Assembly (NCBI GenBank): GCA_964598225.1
Contig: CAZRBG010000011.1
Span: 44,788-108,787 of the forward strand
Length of the DNA stretch: 64,000 bases
Source: SG8-4 sp964598225
GTDB taxonomy: Bacteria > Planctomycetota > Phycisphaerae > Sedimentisphaerales > Anaerobacaceae
Reading direction: 5' to 3'
The notes under the pieces: model-generated
What the model was told of the DNA's origin: nothing
Database searches by the model: none
The model's input: only the letters and a program-made list of their open reading frames with translations
Translations under genes and position numbers: made by a program
Part shown: positions 17,037 through 25,109 of the stretch, piece by piece
How the letters are laid out: each line of letters begins with the position of its first letter
Numbering within the stretch: the first letter of the stretch is position 1

Positions 17037-17064
17037 TTGCATGAGTTTTCTGTTTTGCTATACT
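17037..17064 (+). promoter_or_regulatory. Promoter of the NtrC-type regulator gene
   Basis: TTGCAT (17037-17042), 16 bases, TATACT (17059-17064). The ATG at 17077 lies only 12 bases past the -10 box, so the predicted 5' untranslated region is about 5 bases. It also rules out the longer frame starting at 17041. Confidence 0.6.
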
Positions 17065-17076
17065 TGCTTTAATCCT

Positions 17077-18435
17077 ATGAAGAAGATTCGCATCATCGCT
17101 GTTGACACGTCTACTGATCTTGCAGGCCGGCTGAAAGGGCTGTTCGATGAGAAGAAGGTGGACGTCCATCGCGAATCCAGTATAGATCGGGTTCTTAAGA
17201 AGTTCGAGGCAAAATCCTACGACGTCTTGATCGTCACGAGCGCCGCCTTTAAGGCAGGCAAGATGGACGGCATGGAGCTGCTTGAGGTGATTGCGGCCAA
17301 AAGCCCGGTGACCCAGGTTCTGTTTCTGGCCGAACCCGGCGATATCGGGACTGCGATGTCGGCTCTCAAGGCCGGCACATATCAGTACGCCAGGCTCCCG
17401 ATAAGCGATGAGGAGTTGAGGCTGCTCGTCAAGACGGCTATCGAGAAAAGGCCGGTCTATGGCACGAACGTGTTCCTGGAGTCCAAGAAGCGCAGGATTA
17501 AATTTGAGAAACTGGTTGGCAAATCAGAGGCCATGCAGGATGTCTACCGGCAGATTCGCCAGGCGGCTGCGACGGATATTCCGATTCTGCTTATGGGCGA
17601 GACCGGGACGGGCAAAGACCTAGCCGCACAGGCTATACACGAGCAGAGCGCGCGCAAAGCCGGGCCCTACATCGCGGTCAATTTGGGGGCGGTGCCGTCG
17701 GAGCTTGTCGGCAGCGAGCTGTTCGGACACGAAAAGGGAGCGTTCACAGGCGCGCACGGTAGACGTAAAGGCCAGTTCGAGGAAGCTCAGGACGGAACGA
17801 TCTTCCTCGATGAAATCTCCACCGTTGATCAAAAAGTGCAGATAAGTCTGCTGCGTTTGATCGAGCAGAAGAAATTCAATCGGCTTGGAGGCAAGAAAAC
17901 GATCACGAGCAACTCGCGATTGATAGCGGCATCGAACCAGGACTTGCCCGGACTGGCCGAACAGGGAATTTTCCGTATCGATCTGTACTATCGCCTTGAC
18001 GTCTTCCGTATCGTTATGCCCCCGCTTCGCGAACGGGATGGAGACGTTGTACTGTTGATCGACGAGTTTCTGAAAAGCTTCAACGAATCCTTCCAGAAGA
18101 ACATTCTCGGAATTGCTCCCGAATGTGTCGGGTTGCTGGAGTCTTATGACTGGCCGGGTAACGTACGCGAGCTCAAGAACGTGGTTCAACGCGCTGTCTT
18201 AGTCTGCGAAGGCGAGGTAATCCTGCCAAGTCATTTACCTCCCAGATTCAGACCCGGCAAGAAATCCGCCGCGAAGGTTAGTTTCGAGGTCGGAACACCC
18301 TTGAACGAGGTGGAGCGTGAAATGGTCCTCAGGGCACTTGCGGCAGCCGGCAACAATCGCAAACGCGCCGCCGAATTGCTGGGCATAAGCCGCCGAGCAC
18401 TGTATAACAAGCTGCGAAAGCACAATATCAAATAG
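17077..18435 (+). CDS. Sigma-54-dependent NtrC-family regulator with degenerate receiver
   Basis: A 452-residue regulator: receiver-like domain (about 1-125), AAA+ domain (about 145-380) and Fis-type helix-turn-helix (about 415-450, NNRKRAAELLGISRRALYNK). Walker A GETGTGKD (near 174), GAFTGA (near 222, sigma-54 contact) and GTIFLDEI (Walker B) are intact, so it should activate sigma-54 RNA polymerase. In the receiver, the segment YDVLIVTSAAFKAGKMDGME has Thr/Ser where the phosphorylated Asp is expected and is three residues longer than usual, so conventional phosphorylation is doubtful. No histidine kinase is adjacent; the next gene is PTS enzyme I. The start is set by the promoter at 17037-17064. 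Confidence 0.9.
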   Translation: MKKIRIIAVDTSTDLAGRLKGLFDEKKVDVHRESSIDRVLKKFEAKSYDVLIVTSAAFKAGKMDGMELLEVIAAKSPVTQVLFLAEPGDIGTAMSALKAGTYQYARLPISDEELRLLVKTAIEKRPVYGTNVFLESKKRRIKFEKLVGKSEAMQDVYRQIRQAAATDIPILLMGETGTGKDLAAQAIHEQSARKAGPYIAVNLGAVPSELVGSELFGHEKGAFTGAHGRRKGQFEEAQDGTIFLDEISTVDQKVQISLLRLIEQKKFNRLGGKKTITSNSRLIAASNQDLPGLAEQGIFRIDLYYRLDVFRIVMPPLRERDGDVVLLIDEFLKSFNESFQKNILGIAPECVGLLESYDWPGNVRELKNVVQRAVLVCEGEVILPSHLPPRFRPGKKSAAKVSFEVGTPLNEVEREMVLRALAAAGNNRKRAAELLGISRRALYNKLRKHNIK

Positions 18436-18532
18436 CCAACATCATTCCCGCGCTTGTCAACAAGTACGCCAACGGACTACGATTACAATAATGTAAAACT
18501 TCTTTCACCCGATACGAAAGGTAAACCAAGAC

Positions 18533-20185
18533 ATGAGCAAAAACGGAAATATGGTTTTCACAGGTCACGCGATTTCTTCCGGCCTGGCGATCGGAAAGGC
18601 TTTTGTATACGAGGACATTCTTCGCCGAGACCATGAGTTATATGAAATTGAAAAGCACGAAGTTGAGGATGAATACGGCCGAATAGAGCTTGCAATCAAA
18701 GGAGTGATTGAAGACCTGGAATTATCGGCCGAAAGGGTGGAAGAAGAGCTTGACGAGGACCTGGCCGATATCTTTCACGCGCAAAAGGCCATCCTTCAGG
18801 ATCCTTCATTGCTTGATGAAATCAGGAAAGAACTGGAGACGGAGCTGGTAAACAGCGAACAGGTTATCAAGCGCGTATTCCGGCGATTGGAACGCAGGTT
18901 TCAGGAAGTTGACGACGAAGCAATCAGCCGACGAAGGGATGATATTGCGGATATCGCGCGCAGGCTTCTGCGGGAGTTAGGCGGTATCCACGCCCACCTG
19001 CTTGAAGATATGCCGGAAAACAGCGTTCTCGTAGCCAAGCGCTTGTTGCCGTCCGATACGGTCTTTCTCTCTCGCAGATCGATCGCAGCGGTTGTGGTGG
19101 AATCCGGCGGGACTGCGTCGCATGCGGCTCTTCTGACCAGAGAACTGGGCATCGCCGCTGTTGCCGAAATACCCGATCTGCTGCAGAAAATACATCAAGA
19201 CGACGTTCTGCTGGTCGATGGTTTCAGCGGAAAGGTGACGGTAAATCCCGATGCCGAAACCGAAGATATTTTCAGGACCAGGGTGAAAAAACAACATAGC
19301 CTGCGAGCCGTACAACTGGAAAAATGCCACGAACCTGCGACAACCGAAGACGGCGTGGCTATCAGGGTGATGGCTAATGTCGGCTGCGGCGAAGACGTAC
19401 AGCTCGCCGCTGAGAACGGCGCCGACGGCATCGGGCTCTATCGCATCGAGCAGTATTATCTGTCACGAAAAAATCCGCCTTCCGAACAAGAACTCGTTCG
19501 GGAAATAACTAATTCTCTACAGCCAATCGGCGATAAGCCGGTCACAATCAGGTTGCTGGATGCCGGAGGTGACAAGAACATTCCATTTATCGAGATGCCT
19601 TTTGAGACAAATCCGTTTCTGGGAAGACGCGGCATTCGTTTGCTTCTGGCATATCCCGAGCTCGCCGGCACACAGATCAGGGCGATCCTGCGGACATGTG
19701 CGGAGTACGACGTCGCGATTATGGCGCCTATGGTCACTCTGGCAAAGGAAATGGATCAATTGCGAGATCTAACGGCCGCTGCGGCAAAAGATCTTGATAT
19801 GGACACACTGCCGGCCCTTGGAGCTATGGTAGAGACGCCGGCCGCGGCTTTGTGTGCCGACGAGATAGGACAACATTCGGATTTCGTGAGTATAGGCACA
19901 AACGATCTGACGCAATACACGATGGCGGCCGGGAGAGAGAACCCGCTGGTGAGCAGCTATTTCATCGACGACCATCCTGCAATACTGAAAATGATTCGCA
20001 TGATTACCCGGGGCGTCGGCGATAGACCTGTTGCACTGTGCGGCGAGCTGGCTGCGAATCTTGACATAGTGCCAACACTTATTCGAGACGGCATACGCAC
20101 CCTGAGCGTCTCTCCCCCATTAATCCCAAGGGTCAAGGAACTCATAAGACAAACAAAGCTCTCCGAGCCGGAAATCATCGATTAA
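18533..20185 (+). CDS. ptsI: PTS enzyme I (PEP-protein phosphotransferase)
   Basis: A 550-residue protein, slightly shorter than the usual 570. The swivelling domain carries GGTASHAALLTREL with the phosphorylated His near residue 197. The PEP-binding barrel has GADGIGLYRIEQ, LLDAGGDKNIPF, IMAPMVT and SIGTNDLTQYTMAAGRENP. It moves phosphate from PEP to HPr in the cytoplasm. No HPr, EII or GAF-containing PtsP feature is present nearby, so it may serve a regulatory or distant PTS. The canonical RTE after GLY is RIE here, a small departure. It follows the sigma-54 activator by about 97 bases; RBS-like AAAGG precedes the ATG. Confidence 0.92.
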   Translation: MSKNGNMVFTGHAISSGLAIGKAFVYEDILRRDHELYEIEKHEVEDEYGRIELAIKGVIEDLELSAERVEEELDEDLADIFHAQKAILQDPSLLDEIRKELETELVNSEQVIKRVFRRLERRFQEVDDEAISRRRDDIADIARRLLRELGGIHAHLLEDMPENSVLVAKRLLPSDTVFLSRRSIAAVVVESGGTASHAALLTRELGIAAVAEIPDLLQKIHQDDVLLVDGFSGKVTVNPDAETEDIFRTRVKKQHSLRAVQLEKCHEPATTEDGVAIRVMANVGCGEDVQLAAENGADGIGLYRIEQYYLSRKNPPSEQELVREITNSLQPIGDKPVTIRLLDAGGDKNIPFIEMPFETNPFLGRRGIRLLLAYPELAGTQIRAILRTCAEYDVAIMAPMVTLAKEMDQLRDLTAAAAKDLDMDTLPALGAMVETPAAALCADEIGQHSDFVSIGTNDLTQYTMAAGRENPLVSSYFIDDHPAILKMIRMITRGVGDRPVALCGELAANLDIVPTLIRDGIRTLSVSPPLIPRVKELIRQTKLSEPEIID

Positions 20186-20760
20186 CCGTCTTACAGTGAA
20201 ACTGTCGGGAACACTGCAACATCGGACCGGTTGGAAACACTGAGATTGTTTCGCCGCTCCGCTTCTCCTAAGAAAATAGACTTCTTTCCTGGCGTAAGCA
20301 TTGAGATTGCCGCAGTCGCTGCGCTCCTTCGCAATGACATGTAAGCTGTTTTTCTTCCGGACACCAGCCGCAAAGCGGCTCAACGGCTCGCACTGACAAA
20401 AAATGCGTTATTGTGTCGTTGCGAGATTGGCCCCAAGGAGCCGATTCGGAGAATCGCGCGGCGATCTGAGTTCTTACGCTATTACTTTTTCAGCAGCTCC
20501 ACAGACATTGCTAAAGGGTGTGTTTAATAAAAACCGTACCGTATGTGCACACCGACTGAGGTTCCGATGACAATATTACCAAAACACGGCTTGCGGCGGG
20601 AACTGTCTTTTCTATAAAGTCTTTTTGCTTAAGGCCTTGCACAAGGGAGTTGATTTCCTGGAATATACTTTGCTATTTACTTAGAAAGAGAAAAGTGTTG
20701 CTCCATTTGGAGTTATAGTATTGCCGATTGGTTGATGCTGGTTATTAAAGGTATTTTGAC
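20186..20760. other. Intergenic region, no gene seen
   Basis: 575 bases between ptsI and the small zinc-ribbon gene. It contains the two dispersed repeats noted above and AT-rich DNA near the right end that probably includes the promoter of the zinc-ribbon gene (TATACT at about 20664). No coding frame with recognisable content was found. Confidence 0.5.
20290..20475. repeat. Two copies of a GTCATTGCGAGG-type dispersed repeat
   Basis: TTGAGATTGCCGCAGTCGCT followed by GCGCTCCTTCGCAATGACAT (about 20300-20342) and GTCGTTGCGAGATTGGCCCC with a diverged tail (about 20417-20472) resemble the widespread cattgcgaggagcg/gcaatct repeats of bacterial genomes. The two lie in opposite orientation, with CAGCCGCAAAGCGGCT between them. 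Confidence 0.5.
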
Positions 20761-20931
20761 ATGGCGATCGTTTTCAAATGTCCGAACTGTCAGACTGAAG
20801 TCCAAGTTGAAAGCGTTTTTGCAGGGAAATCGGGCGTATGTCCGAAATGCGTGGAAAAAGTCCCAATTCCAGAGCAAAATGGCGAGAAACAACGAGACAA
20901 AAAGGAAACTGACAACAAAGAGCAAAGTTGA
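20761..20931 (+). CDS. Small zinc-ribbon protein, 56 aa
   Basis: The frame ATG-TGA encodes MAIVFKCPNCQTEV, then VCPKC, and ends in a charged Lys/Glu/Asp-rich tail. The two CxxC knuckles (Cys7/10 and Cys27/30) are those of a single zinc ribbon. AAAGG lies 9 bases before the ATG. A paralogue with the same layout sits at 26730-26921. Such tiny zinc ribbons are frequent in Planctomycetes, often as the N-terminus of larger membrane proteins, but here the tail stops after about 25 charged residues. Role unknown; nucleic-acid or protein binding is a guess. Confidence 0.7.
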   Translation: MAIVFKCPNCQTEVQVESVFAGKSGVCPKCVEKVPIPEQNGEKQRDKKETDNKEQS

Positions 20932-21466
20932 CTGGCGGTGGACCGTATTGGCTTCTGCGGAAGAGGCGCCAATAGGAACAATAGGCGTCCGGCGTTAAGC
21001 GATACATTCGATTGTGTACCAATTTGCGCGCCCCTGGCCCCCTTTGCGAGAAATTTGTACCATTTGTGCGCACTTAACCGCTTCCGGGACCGCGAGTCTT
21101 TACGAATTCGATCCCGCAAAAGCGGATTATTCTTTACATAACTATTCTTTAACACAAGCTCAGCGGCATAAGCACTTTCCCCGGAATAATTAGGGCATTT
21201 CCTTATTCCATCAGATTTCAAATTCGCAGATAATGACAGGGTTGAGACGAAAAAATGGGCTTCCGGGGACCAAGAGTTTATTGTAAAGATTTGACTGAAT
21301 TCAGCTCGTGCATTGTGAAAGATCTCATTGAAATCGCATTTGCATTATCGGCACATAGATTCAAGTCTTCATTAACTGGCATGTCGTTTGCAAGTATTGG
21401 GGTAGTGATAAAAAATGTGACCTGTCTGAAGATATTGATAATTTGCCCATTTGCAGGAGTTGAGTC
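20932..21466. other. Intergenic region, no convincing gene
   Basis: 535 bases after the zinc-ribbon gene. Short frames exist (for instance 21255-21470) but have no ribosome-binding site or recognisable sequence. No terminator with a T-run was found. Confidence 0.5.
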
Positions 21467-21844
21467 ATGAACTCGCAGGCTCTTCTGATTTTAGGAAGCC
21501 AATCAAATCAGAAATACATCGAGGCTCTGTCCGATCTCGGCTTTGAAACCGAGATTCGCGGCAGTGTGCGCCATTCTCTGGAAAAAGTCCATCACCAAAG
21601 ATTCAGCGGCGTTGTCGTAGATCGCAAATTCACTCACGCCGACGTTCTGGAGTTCATTCTCAACGTCAGGGACATCAACCGGACGATTCCCGTAGTCGTA
21701 ATAGGACTGGGAAAAGACAAACAAATCGAAGGTAAGATAAACAACCAGGACGGTACTATAGTCCTGAATGAATTCGACAGAGGGCAGGAACTTGCCAGGG
21801 AGATGGCGAATGCCTTTAAGAATAACGGGAGTGCGAATGTCTAA
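21467..21844 (+). CDS. Receiver-like domain protein
   Basis: A 125-residue single-domain protein with the alternating pattern of a CheY-like fold: ALLILGSQSNQKYIEALSDL, FSGVVVDRKFTHADVLEFIL and RTIPVVVIGLG. An Asp in GVVVD lies where the phosphoacceptor is expected, but the acidic pair after strand 1 is missing and the Lys region is not clear. GAGTTGAG precedes the ATG. It overlaps the next receiver-like gene by 8 bases, so the two are likely co-translated. No kinase is nearby. It may act as a protein-interaction module; the assignment is by fold pattern only. Confidence 0.65.
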   Translation: MNSQALLILGSQSNQKYIEALSDLGFETEIRGSVRHSLEKVHHQRFSGVVVDRKFTHADVLEFILNVRDINRTIPVVVIGLGKDKQIEGKINNQDGTIVLNEFDRGQELAREMANAFKNNGSANV

Positions 21845-22238
21845 GAGAGGCCGCAAAGATGCGTCCCGAACGGTGCTGCTCGTCGATGGCGCCGAAGAGG
21901 AGGTTGCACGTTTAAGAAACGAAATGCCTGGCTGGCTCTGGAAGGAAGCGCCCGGCGGCTGGCCTTTCGATAAGGGATCCATGCCTTCCGACGACCAGTT
22001 CGACGCCATAATAGTCTTCGCACACAAGGACGGGAAAGACCGTGTTCTCGACATTTACAAAACTCTGTGCGATCAGAAGATTATCGACGGTATGTCGCTG
22101 TTAGTGGCGGTCAGCCGGTATCAGATGTTGCTTGTAAACAAATTAAGGGAGCTTGCGAATGTGGACTGCATTTTCACTCCAATCAAAGGGAACAAGTTGC
22201 TGAACAAAATCAAGAAGGACTCGAACGTAATCGCTTAG
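21837..22238 (+). CDS. Second receiver-like domain protein
   Basis: A 133-residue protein starting MSKRGRKDASRTVLLVDGAE. It has strand-helix alternation like a response regulator (VLLVDGAEEE, FDAIIVFAHKDGKD, GMSLLVAVSRYQ, VDCIFTPIK), but Phe/Ala stand where the phosphoacceptor Asp should be. The longer frame from 21768 lies inside the upstream gene; the ATG at 21837 gives the usual 8-base overlap. It ends 7 bases before proA, so all three genes may share a transcript. Function unknown; a degenerate receiver is the best description. Confidence 0.6.
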   Translation: MSKRGRKDASRTVLLVDGAEEEVARLRNEMPGWLWKEAPGGWPFDKGSMPSDDQFDAIIVFAHKDGKDRVLDIYKTLCDQKIIDGMSLLVAVSRYQMLLVNKLRELANVDCIFTPIKGNKLLNKIKKDSNVIA

Positions 22239-22245
22239 GACAGGT

Positions 22246-23514
22246 ATGACCGCAACAGAAATAGCACAAAAAGCAAAAGCAGCTTCCGACTCTGTCGCCG
22301 CAACTACAACCGAGCAGAGAAATGCCGTTCTACGGAGCATGGCTGAGAGGCTTGCCGCCAGAAAATCCGAGATCGTCGCGGCCAATCTGGCTGACGTCGC
22401 CGAAGCCATGACCGCGGGAACGCCGAGCCACTTGATAGACCGCCTCGGATTCGGCGAAGAGAAGATAGACTCGCGAATTCGGTGTCTGCAGAAGATCGAG
22501 GCGTTACCCGATCCCGTCGGAAGCAGCTATAAGGCCAGAGATCTGCCCAACGGCCTGCACGCAATGCGCGTGCGCGTTCCGCTGGGTGTTATTCTGATGA
22601 TATACGAAGCGCGGCCTCACGTTACCGTCAACGCCGGGGCTTTCTGCCTGAAGTCTGCTAATGCATCCATTCTGCGCGGCGGATCCGAAGCAAAACGATG
22701 CAATGAACTGCTCGGGGCCTTGTGGAGTGAATCTTTGGCCGAAGCCGGCGTATCCGAAGATGCAGTTCAGGTTGTTACCGGTTCGCACGAGGAGATCAGA
22801 GACTTGCTCCAGGAGAATGACAAAATCGATATGGTTATTCCTCGGGGCGGAAAGAACCTGATCGAAGCGGTCAGCGAGAATTCCAAAATTCCCGTGATTA
22901 AACACTACAGCGGGGTATGCCACGTTTACGTGGACCGGTTTGCCGACGTGGAGAAGGCCGTTGAAATCGCACTGGACTCGAAATGCCTGATGCCCGAAGT
23001 CTGTAACGCCATGGAAACGCTCCTGATATGCCGGGACCTGGCGGATGAGATTCCAAGATTCATCGACGAGTTCAAACGCTGCGGAGTAGAAGTCAGGGGA
23101 TGTGAGAAAATTCAAGAGCTGGCGCCCGACGTCAGGACGGCAACGGAAGAGGACTGGACAACAGAGTACCTGGACAACATCGTGTCGATCCGTGCCGTGG
23201 CTGATACCGAAGAAGCGATACGGCACATCAACAACTACGGCTCTCACCACACGGATTCCATCGTTACCGACACGGCCGAAAATGCAGATATGTTTATCCG
23301 GGGTGTTGATTCGGCCGTGGTTCTTCAAAACGCCTCGACGATGTTCTGCGACGGCGAGTCGCTCGGCATGGGGGCTGAAATCGGCATTTCCACCGATAAA
23401 CTTCACGCCCGCGGCCCGATGGGCCTGGAAGAATTAACGAGTTATAAGATTGTCATCCGTGGAGACGGCCATGTCATGGGTAATCCCAGGACTTTCGTCA
23501 AGGAGAGAAGTTAA
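22246..23514 (+). CDS. proA: Gamma-glutamyl phosphate reductase
   Basis: A 422-residue NADPH-dependent aldehyde dehydrogenase-fold enzyme that makes glutamate-5-semialdehyde for proline synthesis. Family stretches are clear: PLGVILMIYEARPHVTVNAG, KSANASILRGGSEA, IPRGGKNLI, KHYSGVCHVYVD, CNAMETLL (catalytic Cys) and GPMGLEELTSYKIVIRGDGH. It starts 7 bases after the second receiver-like gene. No proB is adjacent. Its position in front of a glutamate-cysteine ligase and osmolyte transport genes suggests a link to proline or osmotic metabolism, which is inference. Confidence 0.95.
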   Translation: MTATEIAQKAKAASDSVAATTTEQRNAVLRSMAERLAARKSEIVAANLADVAEAMTAGTPSHLIDRLGFGEEKIDSRIRCLQKIEALPDPVGSSYKARDLPNGLHAMRVRVPLGVILMIYEARPHVTVNAGAFCLKSANASILRGGSEAKRCNELLGALWSESLAEAGVSEDAVQVVTGSHEEIRDLLQENDKIDMVIPRGGKNLIEAVSENSKIPVIKHYSGVCHVYVDRFADVEKAVEIALDSKCLMPEVCNAMETLLICRDLADEIPRFIDEFKRCGVEVRGCEKIQELAPDVRTATEEDWTTEYLDNIVSIRAVADTEEAIRHINNYGSHHTDSIVTDTAENADMFIRGVDSAVVLQNASTMFCDGESLGMGAEIGISTDKLHARGPMGLEELTSYKIVIRGDGHVMGNPRTFVKERS

Positions 23515-23520
23515 GAAGTT

Positions 23521-23578
23521 AGGAAGATAAGAAAACACCATGATACGAACATATGGTTTCTCATCTTCTTATCTTCCT
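23521..23578 (+). promoter_or_regulatory. Long hairpin between proA and the glutamate-cysteine ligase gene
   Basis: A 13-bp perfect outer stem (AGGAAGATAAGAA / TTCTTATCTTCCT) encloses a second short helix ACCAT/ATGGT. There is no T-run, so it is not an obvious terminator. It lies just upstream of the AAGGAG site of the next gene and may affect mRNA processing or translation. Confidence 0.5.
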
Positions 23579-23600
23579 ATAAATAAAAAGGAGACAGAAA

Positions 23601-24983
23601 ATTATTAAGCAGAAAAACAGCAATAAAATCTATAAATACTTCATGGAAAGATTCCATGACGCTCTTGAAGTGCAGAGTTTCACTGAGCGCAGGATAGGTT
23701 CGGAACTTAAGTTTCCGCTGGTCAATCTCGATGGAACCGCCGCGAGTTTTGATACTGTCTGTGAGCTGTGGACCTACCTCGAATCGCGAGGGTGGCAGCC
23801 CGTTCGGGACAAGATGACCAGCCGGGTTGTGGGAGCAAGGAAGAAAGGGCAACAAAATGATACCGTTGCGGGCTGCGAAACGGGTTTCTGCAAGGCCGAG
23901 TTCTCGCTGGCGCACGTGGCGAATCTGTTCGACCTGCAGAGACAGATAGACGATCTCCGTGCGGAACTCAAGCCTTTCTGCGACGAAAACAACGTATGTT
24001 TTCTCTGCTACGGCATTCAGCCGGTGTCACCGCCCTCCAAGAAGCTCGTCATAAAGAAGAGGCGCACAAGCCCCTGGGCCAAGGCCTTCGGCTCGAACCG
24101 GTACATTGATGAAGAGGACGGGGACGACATGCATCTGTTTACGATCAACGCCGCAAGTCACGTTCACGTGAGCGTATCCCCTGAAGAGGTGATTGACGCC
24201 GTCAATGTTTTGAACGGTTTTTCGGGTGCGCAGATCGCCCTTACGGCCAACTCGAACATCTGGCAGGGCCGAACGGATCCCGACTATAAATGCGTGGCGG
24301 AGAAATTCTGGGATTGGTGGATGCCCGGCTCCGGCCGCGTCGGGATGCCTCGTAAGCCGTTTGAAGATATCGAAGATTATGTGGGCACGATTGCCGGATT
24401 CAAGCCGGTTTACGTCGTGCGAAATGGCAATCCGATTGTACTGGAAAAATACAAAACGTTCGAAGAGTACTACAGGCTCGGACGGGCCGTCGGCCGCGAT
24501 ACGCGGGAGCAGGAAGTTTCTTTCGTGCCTGAGGAAGCCGATATCGATATTCACAACTCGTGCTACTGGTACAACGCCAGAATATCGCGATATTTCACCG
24601 TCGAAAACCGGGTTAACGACCAGCAGCCTCCCGAGGCGTTATTATCTATCGCGGCTATGACTTTAGGTCTTGTTTCGGCGCTGCCGGAAGCGAAGGCGGT
24701 TCTTTCGTCTTACAGTTGGGAACTGCTGCGAGAAGCGAGAGAGGTTGCATGCAGGCAGGGCCTGCTCGGCAAACTCGGAGACCAGGAAGACGAACTCGCC
24801 CTGATCGCCCTGCGAATGTGGGCATTGGCCCGCCAGGGACTCATTCGGCGAGGACTGGGCGAAGAAAAGTTTCTCGATCCGCTGGAAAGACGCCTCCACG
24901 CGTCTGCATGCCCGGCAGATCGGGCGGAGAATTTGTTCGAAAACGGCGGCATTGACGCTTTGCTTGACAAATGGAGATTTTAA
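23601..24983 (+). CDS. gshA: Glutamate-cysteine ligase (GCS2 family), probable AUU start
   Basis: An enzyme joining glutamate and cysteine, the first step to glutathione or related thiols. Family features are RRIGSELKFPLV near the N-terminus (ExE-type Mg/ATP site), NAASHVHVSV and EKFWDWWMPGSGR. The first ATG (23643) has no ribosome-binding site and leaves only 17 residues before the conserved IGxE motif. An AAGGAG at 23588-23593 sits 7 bases before an in-frame ATT at 23601, giving a 460-residue product with YKYFMERFHDAL ahead of the motif, as homologues usually have. The frame is open from the TAA at 23580. AUU initiation is rare but known (infC). If wrong, the ATG at 23643 applies. Confidence 0.85.
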   Translation: MIKQKNSNKIYKYFMERFHDALEVQSFTERRIGSELKFPLVNLDGTAASFDTVCELWTYLESRGWQPVRDKMTSRVVGARKKGQQNDTVAGCETGFCKAEFSLAHVANLFDLQRQIDDLRAELKPFCDENNVCFLCYGIQPVSPPSKKLVIKKRRTSPWAKAFGSNRYIDEEDGDDMHLFTINAASHVHVSVSPEEVIDAVNVLNGFSGAQIALTANSNIWQGRTDPDYKCVAEKFWDWWMPGSGRVGMPRKPFEDIEDYVGTIAGFKPVYVVRNGNPIVLEKYKTFEEYYRLGRAVGRDTREQEVSFVPEEADIDIHNSCYWYNARISRYFTVENRVNDQQPPEALLSIAAMTLGLVSALPEAKAVLSSYSWELLREAREVACRQGLLGKLGDQEDELALIALRMWALARQGLIRRGLGEEKFLDPLERRLHASACPADRAENLFENGGIDALLDKWRF

Positions 24984-25007
24984 TACGACTATCCGGAGTA
25001 GACGCAG

Positions 25008-25100
25008 GTGGGGCTTGCCCCACCATGATCGTCGCGACACATAAGAACGGTGGGGCAACCCATTCGACTGCGCTCAGGGCAGGTCCCACCCTACCATCTG
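25008..25100. repeat. Palindromic repeat GTGGGGCTTGCCCCAC, copy 2
   Basis: GGTGGGGCTTGCCCCACCAT, a spacer, GGTGGGGCAACCC and GGGCAGGTCCCACCCTACC. It matches the layout at 14677-14750. It fills the gap before the first mttB homologue, whose apparent upstream frame extension is just this repeat. Confidence 0.7.
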
Positions 25101-25109
25101 GAGATTGAA

